Source of the DNA: Gracilimonas sp.
GTDB taxonomy: Bacteria > Bacteroidota > Rhodothermia > Balneolales > Balneolaceae
Reading direction: 5' to 3'
DNA: 64,000 nt
Assembly: GCF_017641085.1 (NCBI RefSeq)
Contig: NZ_JAEPPI010000002.1
Span: 1-64,000 of the forward strand
In this document: in pieces, positions 9,401-16,083 of the stretch
How the letters are laid out: each line of letters begins with the position of its first letter
Numbering within the stretch: the first letter of the stretch is position 1
Position numbers and translations under genes: made by a program
Notes under the pieces: model-generated
The model's input: only the letters and a program-made list of their open reading frames with translations
Told to the model about the DNA's origin: nothing
The model's database searches: none

Positions 9401-10345
9401 CAGCTACTTTCAACAACTAGCTATTTGCTCGGATTTTATGTCATCATATTCGGGCTGTTCATTATTGCCGCTTCATTGATTTCAACCCAATTAACCTCAC
9501 CACTCGAAGCACTTAGGGAAGGGCTTAAAAAAATATCAGGGGGCGATCTGGAAACTACTCTCCCGGTAAAAAGTAAAGATGAAATCGGCTCGCTGACCAA
9601 TGCTTATAACGTTATGGTGTACCGGCTGAAAGACTTACAGAAAGACCTGGCCCGCGCCGAAAGGGAAGCTGCCTGGAAAGAAATGGCCCAGCAGGTTGCC
9701 CACGAAATCAAGAATCCGCTTACGCCCATGAAACTAAACCTCCAACACCTGGAGCGACAGCTGAATGTTTCGGAAGATGAGTTCAAACTCATGAAGCCAA
9801 AAATTGAGAAGATCGCGGCAAATATGATTGAACAGATTGAATCACTCAGCCAAATTGCATCCGATTTCTCCAAGTTTGCCCGCCCTACCGATCAGGAGTT
9901 TAAACCGGTTGAAATGAATGAACTGATTGCATCGGTGGCAGAGCTGTATGAGCCGGAAGAGAACCTCACCATAAAAACTGAACTTCACCAAGGAAAACTC
10001 CGGGTTCTTGGCGTTAAAGACGAACTGCGGAGGACACTTATCAACCTCGTTAAGAATGCGCATGAGGCCATGCCCGAAGGCGGCAAAGTCACCTTGACAA
10101 CTGCTCTGAGCAGGGCAAAAGACAAGGCGGTCATATCTGTGAAAGACAATGGCGAAGGTATTCCGAAAGAAACTCAGGGTCAGATTTTTGTGCCAAACTT
10201 TTCCACTAAATCGAGCGGAACCGGACTGGGGCTGGCCATCACTAAAAAAGTCATTGAAGCACACGATGGCGAGATTTCTTTTGCCTCCGAAAAAGGAAAG
10301 GGAACTACCTTCATCATTCATCTTCCCTTAGACAAAACCGAATAG
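6452..10345 (+). CDS. Very large membrane histidine kinase, NtrY-like
   Basis: A 1297-aa sensor kinase. One helix at about 15-35 is followed by a roughly 200-residue extracytoplasmic region; a bundle of about eight helices spans 244-513, then a second large soluble region to about 790. Further helices lie at about 790-810, 831-850 and 991-1010, separated by another loop. A HAMP domain (about 1011-1063) leads to HisKA with AHEIKNPLTPMKLNL (phospho-acceptor His1084) and a complete ATPase domain (N box NLVKNAHEAMPEGG, G1 DNGEGI, G2 GTGLGLAI). The HEIKNPLTP core is of NtrY type. No response regulator gene is adjacent, so it is an orphan. The input architecture is unusually elaborate and I do not recognise it. 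Confidence 0.9.
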   Translation: MSSAILKSPIENKTWALAFLLTLIALAYGIFEIWTEQGQLSEIEQVQLANQSVYKALQNYSDFEQDFINESEKYAATAKQFQENNVPTDALAEEAVAGFDFWGLSLFRDQDQLLWTGFAAKTLPTISDSSEAVLSIEQNNNVTFLQYRTSFTVNEADSSVPFILITRKKIKQENILPIGTNAEISPSTLFQTESEYPVHFSFFENPPANIQFQTKISTANIDSAGVVYTLSEDYATYRSNQQNRYFLYRAIFYAVFICLITLFLISISRELSTWKSLLLKLFAITLAWAFFSNIDYGVGWIEIFYALGQQDFLTLKPLVKYGVHALFVLLLTIVCFRPLISSEIELQKQPKITLTLTLVFFGFLCAFLLHFYIIETYSLFTQTSIPVLDLEVFPNWDTLVFYVMSGVFAISCITLLTLLGWFIIKLTVTPPIIPFLFILSGYILGMFIIFELSANAHIAGWISLTTGIFFGTILSFVFLANRDPDLFTYASRLRLLLLFSFISVGLSYIAVYKGYSERLNGQMQRAAELFVDEEATQAERIARSLLTGLERSVSNLTEEDLNQRPAFVENYFTQQTQQLITEEWERFSISTQLVNNNGDIIGEYSSDLDSPAWTRAFNIMSLVIPFEEEQIRLENLRPIVRERPLNEANSNYSSFRRAWIPLYENGSSPQRIGWILCSVYRERPQFEKPLRAVIASEGSENWNASISITEYVNGLASRRNIVGIPLEMPGYLRLPGELIEDIVVEDDSTMFRTAGLGDQQIREFFIATSSEKIIRAATNHPGLDNHLFSLLRFFFCVLITGLLVLGSLFWKKDLNILGHNRRFRDRLIDRFVFASLLCLMALIATTYYAIKSQNQKSVQDQLLDKLGNLTDAISLQEKQSPNASPIPLSELTSTLDADAALYKDKTINTSTTSQIYNQHLLPRILPWDVYDSIYNRGNSQVTRKAILGNQELLIGYQPWLNTEGSIAGIVAIPTFLEAPKFNEQLLSTTSYLLGFYVIIFGLFIIAASLISTQLTSPLEALREGLKKISGGDLETTLPVKSKDEIGSLTNAYNVMVYRLKDLQKDLARAEREAAWKEMAQQVAHEIKNPLTPMKLNLQHLERQLNVSEDEFKLMKPKIEKIAANMIEQIESLSQIASDFSKFARPTDQEFKPVEMNELIASVAELYEPEENLTIKTELHQGKLRVLGVKDELRRTLINLVKNAHEAMPEGGKVTLTTALSRAKDKAVISVKDNGEGIPKETQGQIFVPNFSTKSSGTGLGLAITKKVIEAHDGEISFASEKGKGTTFIIHLPLDKTE

Positions 10346-10388
10346 ACCCAATAGCCAATCTTTATCGCTATTGGAGAAAATTTGTCCG

Positions 10389-10396
10389 TACCTTTG
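10389..10396 (+). promoter_or_regulatory. TAnnTTTG promoter box ahead of the MATE gene
   Basis: TACCTTTG matches the Bacteroidota -7 consensus exactly and ends 10 bases before the ATG at 10407, so the mRNA would have almost no leader. There is no Shine-Dalgarno sequence before that ATG. The box lies inside what would be coding sequence if an upstream TTG at 10371 were used, which argues against that start. Confidence 0.5.
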
Positions 10397-10406
10397 CGCT
10401 CCTCCT

Positions 10407-11750
10407 ATGAAAAATCCGCGCAAAGATATAAAGAAAGAAGGGCTGAAGTTAGTAGCTATTGGTAGCCCCATCATTGCCACTCAGCTTTTACGAATGGGGC
10501 TCAATTTTACCGATACGGTAATGGCCGGAAACCTGTCTGCCCTCGATCTTGCGGCCGTCGCCATCGGTAATGCCATTTATATGCCCATTGGAATTTTTTG
10601 TATGGCCACGTTGATCGCCATCAATCCGGTGGTTTCTCAATTTCTGGGTGCCCGAAAGTTTGAAGAGATTGGCAAAAGCGCCCGGCAGATGTTCTGGCTC
10701 ATCATCTTACTAACCATTCCCGCTTTTTTCCTGATCCGAAACCTGGACCTGGTGATGCACCTGGTGGGCGTAACCGCGGAAATCATCCCCCTCGCCGATG
10801 GATACCTCAAAGCCATCTCCTGGGGCGTATTACCGCTGCTTGCCTACGCCGGTGTACGATACTTCAGTGAAGGGTTATCGGTTACCAAGCCGGCTATGTA
10901 CATTGCCGCGGCAAGCCTGGTTTTAAACGTCGGCGCCAACTACGTGCTGATGTACGGCAAATTAGGATTCCCGGCTTTGGGAGCGGTTGGCACCGGCTAT
11001 GCAACCTCCATCATTAATCTGTTCGGGGCCATTGTATTCATCGCCTTTACCGCATCTTTTAAGCCATTCAAACGATTTAATATTTTCGATCGGACAACCG
11101 GTCCGGAGTGGAAGTACATTGGTGAACTCATTAAAGTAGGTGTACCAAACGGGGTGAGTTCATCTATGGAAATCCTTCTTTTTGCTACCGTCAGCTTGCT
11201 GATGGGAACACTGAGCGTTAAAGCTGCCGCTGCTCACCAAATTGCGATTAATGTGGCAGCTACCATGTTTATGATTCCTTTCGGGCTTTCCATGGCTATT
11301 TCCCAACGGGTCGGCTTTTCCCTGGGACAAGGTTCTATGGCCAATGCCCGCTTTCGGGGTTTTGTGGGAATTGTCATTTGTGCCGGCGTGATGACGCTCA
11401 CCGCCTTGCTGTTATTCCTGGCACCGGAATTCATCATCAGCATTTACACCGATGATATGGAAGTAGCTTCTGTTGCCATTTCCTTACTGTTTATGGCCGC
11501 TATTTTCCAGATTTCAGACGGACTGCAAGTCGGTGCTTTTGGCGCACTTCGTGGATTAAAGGACACTCGCATTCCCATGATCGTGAACTTCATTTCGTAC
11601 TGGCTTGTGGGGTTTCCGACCGGATACCTGTTAGGGATTTATCTCGGATATGGCCCGGAAGGATTATGGATTGGGCTGATCGGTGGACTGACTGTAGCAG
11701 CTGTATTACATAACTACCGGTTTAATAGGCTCACGAAAGCCAGAACTTAA
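10407..11750 (+). CDS. MATE family multidrug/toxin efflux transporter
   Basis: A 447-aa, twelve-helix inner-membrane protein of the MATE/NorM family that exports cationic or drug-like compounds using a Na+ or H+ gradient. Typical features are GSPIIATQLLRMGLNFTDTVMAGNLSALDLAAVAIGNAIY in the first repeat, NYVLMYGKLGFPALGAVGTGYAT at the repeat junction and QVGAFGALRGLKDTRIPM in the second repeat. It lies 60 bases upstream of the type III polyketide synthase operon on the same strand, so it could export that product; this is inference from position. Confidence 0.92.
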   Translation: MKNPRKDIKKEGLKLVAIGSPIIATQLLRMGLNFTDTVMAGNLSALDLAAVAIGNAIYMPIGIFCMATLIAINPVVSQFLGARKFEEIGKSARQMFWLIILLTIPAFFLIRNLDLVMHLVGVTAEIIPLADGYLKAISWGVLPLLAYAGVRYFSEGLSVTKPAMYIAAASLVLNVGANYVLMYGKLGFPALGAVGTGYATSIINLFGAIVFIAFTASFKPFKRFNIFDRTTGPEWKYIGELIKVGVPNGVSSSMEILLFATVSLLMGTLSVKAAAAHQIAINVAATMFMIPFGLSMAISQRVGFSLGQGSMANARFRGFVGIVICAGVMTLTALLLFLAPEFIISIYTDDMEVASVAISLLFMAAIFQISDGLQVGAFGALRGLKDTRIPMIVNFISYWLVGFPTGYLLGIYLGYGPEGLWIGLIGGLTVAAVLHNYRFNRLTKART

Positions 11751-11809
11751 CTGAATGAAGACCCGGCCCAAAAGGTTTGGATAACATCCCCAAATTGTTA
11801 TCCTACCAT

Positions 11810-12916
11810 ATGCCCGTATTCATTCATGACATAGCCACTTCAGTTCCGCCTTTTTCGAGCGATCAGCAGCATATCCGCGAGGTAATGAAAAAGCATGTGG
11901 GCACAGATCGAAAAACCGAAGCTATTATTCACCGCATTTATACGCAGTCGGGCATTGAGAAACGGCATTCTGTGGTACAGGATTTTGAACCCAACGAACA
12001 CGGGAGACTATTTTTTAACGGTCAGGTTAAATCTGAGCCCGGTACGGCCGCCCGGAACAAGGTGTATGAAGATGAATCAAGAAAGCTTTTTGTGGATGTC
12101 GGGCGGAAACTGCTTGCTGACAATCCTCATATCTCTTCCGAAGAAATCACCCATGTAGTCACTGTATCCTGTACCGGTTTTTTTGCTCCCGGGCCCGATT
12201 ATGAACTGGTGAAAGCTCTCCGGTTGAAACCTTCTACCGAACGTTTTCATGTGGGGTTTATGGGATGCTATGCCGCCTTCCCGGCTATGAAAATGGCCCA
12301 ATCATTTTGCAAAGCCGATCCGAATGCCGTGGTGATGGTGGTTGCAGCTGAGCTATGCACGCTTCACTTTCAATTCAGAAATGACATCGACAATTTGCTA
12401 TCCGGGTCTGTGTTTGCAGATGGGGCAGCAGGAATGATCATCTCTTCAAAACCACCCAAAAAGCAAGGTTTTGAAATCCGGAAGTTTGCTTCTTCCCTGG
12501 CTCCAAAAGGGGAAAAAGATATGGCCTGGACCATTGGTGATTCCGGCTTTAATATGATCCTTTCCACTTATGTGCCGGACATCATCAAAGAGAACCTGGA
12601 ATCTGTTGTTCAGCCACTTTATGAGGCTTATCAGCTTTCCAGAGCGGATATCGATTACTGGGCTTTGCATCCGGGTGGGCGTGCAATCCTTGACAAAATT
12701 GAGGACAGCCTGAATCTGAAACCCCATCAAATATCAGCATCCCGGGCTGTGCTTTCCGAGTTTGGGAATATGAGCAGCGCCACGGTTCTGTTTGTACTCA
12801 AGAAGCTGCTGGATTCTGATTTAACAGCCGGACAGTACGTTCTTCCCATGGCTTTTGGTCCGGGTTTGACCATCGAAAGCGGCCTCTTTGAAGTTCACCA
12901 TCCGGACGAGGATTGA
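11810..12916 (+). CDS. Type III polyketide synthase (chalcone/stilbene synthase family)
   Basis: A 368-aa thiolase-fold homodimeric enzyme that condenses malonyl-CoA units on an acyl-CoA starter. The full catalytic triad is visible: Cys153 (in VGFMGCYAAFPA), His287 (YWALHPGG) and Asn320 (FGNMSSATVLFVL), spaced as in chalcone synthase, plus the C-terminal AFGPGLTIESGLFE loop. I place the start at the ATG 11810 (MPVFIHDIATSVPP); a TTG at 11777 would add 11 residues of no family character. It is followed after 3 bases by a methyltransferase and then a flavin monooxygenase, so the product is probably an alkylresorcinol, alkylpyrone or related phenolic lipid that is methylated and oxidised. Starter and chain length cannot be read. 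Confidence 0.94.
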   Translation: MPVFIHDIATSVPPFSSDQQHIREVMKKHVGTDRKTEAIIHRIYTQSGIEKRHSVVQDFEPNEHGRLFFNGQVKSEPGTAARNKVYEDESRKLFVDVGRKLLADNPHISSEEITHVVTVSCTGFFAPGPDYELVKALRLKPSTERFHVGFMGCYAAFPAMKMAQSFCKADPNAVVMVVAAELCTLHFQFRNDIDNLLSGSVFADGAAGMIISSKPPKKQGFEIRKFASSLAPKGEKDMAWTIGDSGFNMILSTYVPDIIKENLESVVQPLYEAYQLSRADIDYWALHPGGRAILDKIEDSLNLKPHQISASRAVLSEFGNMSSATVLFVLKKLLDSDLTAGQYVLPMAFGPGLTIESGLFEVHHPDED

Positions 12917-12919
12917 TCC

Positions 12920-13615
12920 ATGCCTGTTTTTCTGTCAAAGCGCCGGCCGGATTTAATTGAATATATGGATCGGGATGATTGTGATCCTCACCTGCTGGAA
13001 AATACCTATCGGCAGTTTGCGACTATTAACTTGCTGCTGTCACAATGGAAACGGATTTATAAAAACGAACTTCGGCCACTGATGGAGAAAGGTAAAACTT
13101 ATTCTCTCCTCGACATCGGCTTTGGAGGCGGAGATGTAGCTCTCAAACTTTCTGAATGGGCAAAAAGGGATGGGCTCGATTTGCAAATCACAGCTATAGA
13201 AACTGATCAACGAGCCTTTGAATTTGCCCGGCAGCAGAAGGCTCCTGATCAGGTTACATTCAGGCATTGTTCTTCCACGGATCTGAAATCCCAATCCCGT
13301 GCGTACGATTTCGTGATTTCCAATCATGTGCTTCATCACCTGTCAAAAAATCAAACGCTACAGATATTAGACGAAGCGAAGTCGCTTGCCCTTCAAAAAG
13401 TCATTTTCAATGATATTGAACGGAGTGATATTGGCTTTGGCCTCTTTGCCACTTTTGCCCGGCTGATTTTTCGTAATTCCTTCATTGTTCCCGATGGATT
13501 GATTTCCATAAAACGAAGTTACACCAAGGCGGAATTGGCTGAAGTCGCCCCTGCCGGATGGCAGGTTCAACGCTTATTTCCCTTTCGTTTATTATTGAAG
13601 TATGACAAAAACTAA
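12920..13615 (+). CDS. Class I SAM-dependent methyltransferase (polyketide tailoring)
   Basis: A 231-aa methyltransferase with the SAM-binding motif I LLDIGFGGGDVALKLSEWA, an acidic residue at the end of strand 2 (ITAIETDQRA), and motif YDFVISNHVLHHLSKNQ corresponding to the post-II region of UbiE/UbiG-type enzymes. It begins 3 bases after the polyketide synthase stop and overlaps the following monooxygenase by 14 bases, so all three are one operon. It probably methylates the polyketide-derived phenol on O or C. It is not of the ICMT-like membrane type found next to some other bacterial type III synthases. Confidence 0.88.
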   Translation: MPVFLSKRRPDLIEYMDRDDCDPHLLENTYRQFATINLLLSQWKRIYKNELRPLMEKGKTYSLLDIGFGGGDVALKLSEWAKRDGLDLQITAIETDQRAFEFARQQKAPDQVTFRHCSSTDLKSQSRAYDFVISNHVLHHLSKNQTLQILDEAKSLALQKVIFNDIERSDIGFGLFATFARLIFRNSFIVPDGLISIKRSYTKAELAEVAPAGWQVQRLFPFRLLLKYDKN

Positions 13616-14774
13616 GCCCGACATACCGGTGATAATTGTAGGTGGAGGGCCCGTTGGATTATTTTTGGCCATCTGCCTTATTAAAGAAGGAATTGCATGC
13701 CGTGTACTTGAAAAGCGAAAAGAACCCGTACCAGATTCACGCTCATTGGGCATTCACCCTGTATCGCTGGAGCTGTTTGATGAAGTGGGGATCACGGAGC
13801 CATTCTTAAGTGCCGGTTTGAAAATCAGGAAAGGAATTGCGCTTACCAAAGACCAGAAGCTGGGTGAAATCTCCTTCGAAAATTGCCCGACACCTCATAA
13901 TTATATTCTCGCTAGTCCGCAATTCACCACAGAAAAAATTCTGCGTAATGAACTGAGCAAACTTGATGAAGATGCTTTGATAACCGGAGCAACCGTAAAA
14001 CACTTCGATGAGTATGGGCAGTTTGTGGAAATCACCTATTCCATTGATCAGCAAGCGAATCAGCGAATAACGACTGACTACATCATCGGTTGTGATGGGA
14101 AAAACAGTGCTATCCGCCAAAAAGCCTCAATCCACTATTCCGGGAAAAGATATAACGACACCTACATTATGGGCGATTTTGAAGATACCACCGATTTCGG
14201 TCCCGATGCGGCTGTATTTTTGCTAAAAGAAGGCCTGATTGAATGTTTCCCGCTACCGAATGGCATGAGACGCTGGGTGGTAAAGACCGATGATTATATA
14301 CCGGAACCAAGTCAGCTAAAACTCGCTACTTTGGTGCAGGACAGGCTGGGTTATGACTTATTTGGCATAAAAAGCACAATGCTCAGCAGTTTTGGAGTGC
14401 AGCATTTTATGGCTGAAACCTTTGCAAAAGGCAGGGTATTATTGGCCGGTGATGCCGCTCATGTTGTAAGCCCCATCGGAGGACAGGGGATGAACCTCGG
14501 CTGGCTGGACGGCCGGGTGCTCGCTGATTCTTTTGCTCTAATTAAAAACAAAGATTCTGGTATCGCTGAACAGGAGTTTCGAAGGTATTCCGAACATCAA
14601 AAGTCTATTGCAAAAAAAGTGGCCCGAAGAGCGGAAATCAATATGGCACTGGGACGAAAACAAAGGATGCCTGTATTCAGAAACCTGTTTGTAAAGGGCA
14701 TGCTGCATTCACCCCTCAAGAATAAAGTAGCGGAGATTTTTACAATGCGGGGGCTCGGCAGCTGGTGGATTTAA
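13602..14774 (+). CDS. FAD-dependent aromatic monooxygenase (PHBH family)
   Basis: A 390-aa class A flavoprotein hydroxylase. The FAD dinucleotide fold VIIVGGGPVGLFLAICLI starts near residue 9, the DG motif is YIIGCDGKNSAIRQKA, and the GD motif with flavin contact is LLAGDAAHVVSPIGGQGMNL. Such enzymes hydroxylate phenols using NAD(P)H and O2, which fits oxidation of a type III polyketide phenol to a hydroquinone or quinone. The start overlaps the methyltransferase by 14 bases. It ends convergent with the GAF kinase gene, overlapping 4 bases. Confidence 0.9.
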   Translation: MTKTKPDIPVIIVGGGPVGLFLAICLIKEGIACRVLEKRKEPVPDSRSLGIHPVSLELFDEVGITEPFLSAGLKIRKGIALTKDQKLGEISFENCPTPHNYILASPQFTTEKILRNELSKLDEDALITGATVKHFDEYGQFVEITYSIDQQANQRITTDYIIGCDGKNSAIRQKASIHYSGKRYNDTYIMGDFEDTTDFGPDAAVFLLKEGLIECFPLPNGMRRWVVKTDDYIPEPSQLKLATLVQDRLGYDLFGIKSTMLSSFGVQHFMAETFAKGRVLLAGDAAHVVSPIGGQGMNLGWLDGRVLADSFALIKNKDSGIAEQEFRRYSEHQKSIAKKVARRAEINMALGRKQRMPVFRNLFVKGMLHSPLKNKVAEIFTMRGLGSWWI

Positions 14775-15871
14775 ATATGAAATGAAAGAATGGAGGTTGA
14801 ACCGATTTCAGGGTTTTGTGTGTAGGTAAGGTCTGCCTCCAGCTTTTCCGCCAGGTTTCGAATGATGGCTTTTGGACTTTTCATTCCTTCAACATCCTTT
14901 TGAATATCCTCTGTTCCACGGCCATTATCCGTCACAATAACCACAACTTTTTCCTTCCCGGTCTGCTTCAGACTTACGATTACCTCTCCTATTTCTTTAC
15001 TGGAAGATGCTTTTTTATATGCAGCGGTCATCAATTCATTCAAAATTAAACCACAAAGCATGCTTCTTCTGCCATCCAGCTGTGCGTCTTCAAAACGTAA
15101 AGTAAATCTCACATCCACATCTGAATCTTCGAATGATTGTTCTACCTGACCGGCTATCAGTCCCAGGTATTTTGATAAGTTGATGGTTCCGGATTCCGAC
15201 TTCTCAGACAAGAGAGGCTGCACGTTCATCATGGATTTAATGCGTGTATTCGTAGCCTTCAGTATTTTTCGGGAGTCAAGATCTCTGATTTCTTCCAGGT
15301 CAAACTCAAGGAGGTCAGAAATTGCAGACAAGTTATCATTCAGCCGAGTGTGGATGTCCAGGATTTCCTCCTCCCGTTCAGCCAGTTTTCTCTCCACCTC
15401 GTCAAACTTTTTGGAACGCTCGATGGCGGAAGCAACATGAAGGGCCAGCGATTCAAAAACAGGCACATCTTCGTTCACAAACATTTGCCCGTCCTTTTTG
15501 TTGATGGCCTGAAGTACGCCGAATGCCTGCCCCTCATTATCCTGCAAAGGCACACAAATGATATTCCGGGTTGTGAAGCCTGTGGACAGGTCTTTCCAGA
15601 AAATATCGCTTTCCACCACATCATTAGAGATGAAGGGTTGGTTATACGATATTACCCATCCGCCAATACCCTTGCTTTTCGGAACGGCCATCCCCATAAT
15701 CTCATCTTTCACGGGGCCGGTTGGAATGCTGACGTTCAAATCACCGGTGAGTTCATCCAAAAGCATAAGAGAACTCGCTTCCGAGTTCATCACTACCTTG
15801 GCAGCCTCCATACATTTGCGAAGTACTTCCTTTAGTTGCAGTGTTCGGTTTATACCATCTACCACATGCAA
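14771..15871 (-). CDS. GAF-domain sensor kinase (HisKA_2-like)
   Basis: A soluble protein of at least 366 aa. An N-terminal GAF domain (about 1-150, SEASSLMLLDELTGDLNVSI...) is followed by a coiled linker, a DIHTRLNDNLSAISDLLEF segment like the HxRxxNNL phospho-acceptor box of HisKA_2 kinases, and a Bergerat ATPase domain (LILNELMTAAYKKA, VTDNGRGTEDI). No transmembrane segment is seen. The start is uncertain: the annotated start is a TTG at 15871 without a visible ribosome site, and the frame stays open upstream for about 190 bases to the aconitase terminator with no ATG, GTG or TTG. No partner regulator is adjacent. Confidence 0.8.
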   Translation of the reverse strand: MHVVDGINRTLQLKEVLRKCMEAAKVVMNSEASSLMLLDELTGDLNVSIPTGPVKDEIMGMAVPKSKGIGGWVISYNQPFISNDVVESDIFWKDLSTGFTTRNIICVPLQDNEGQAFGVLQAINKKDGQMFVNEDVPVFESLALHVASAIERSKKFDEVERKLAEREEEILDIHTRLNDNLSAISDLLEFDLEEIRDLDSRKILKATNTRIKSMMNVQPLLSEKSESGTINLSKYLGLIAGQVEQSFEDSDVDVRFTLRFEDAQLDGRRSMLCGLILNELMTAAYKKASSSKEIGEVIVSLKQTGKEKVVVIVTDNGRGTEDIQKDVEGMKSPKAIIRNLAEKLEADLTYTQNPEIGSTSILSFHI

Positions 15872-16027
15872 AAGGAGTGCTTCATGGCCTGGAGTCTGAG
15901 GTCCTTCCCTGACTATATTTTTGTCCTGATTTTTAATAACGATACCCGAAAAATTATACTTATCAGAGGCTGAGAAAAGACAGGTAATCAGCTCTGCATT
16001 TCTGCTCCAATAATAAACAATCTCGAA

Positions 16028-16062
16028 AATAAAAAAAGCACAGAATAAAATTCTGTGCTTTT
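16028..16062 (-). terminator. Rho-independent terminator after acnA
   Basis: Perfect 12-bp stem AAAAGCACAGAA/TTCTGTGCTTTT (16034-16045 with 16051-16062) and a 5-base loop. Read on the minus strand it is followed by a T run, and it lies 22 bases after the aconitase stop codon. A T run on the other side means it could also work for plus-strand transcripts. Confidence 0.85.
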
Positions 16063-16083
16063 AGAATGATTAAATCGCCTTGA

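Noticed and set aside
10371-10406. TTG at 10371 as start of the MATE gene
   Set aside because: The extra 12 residues have no family match and a promoter box (TACCTTTG) lies inside them.
15350-15835. 161-codon plus-strand frame opposite the GAF kinase gene
   Set aside because: The minus-strand frame has GAF and ATPase motifs and the plus frame has none.
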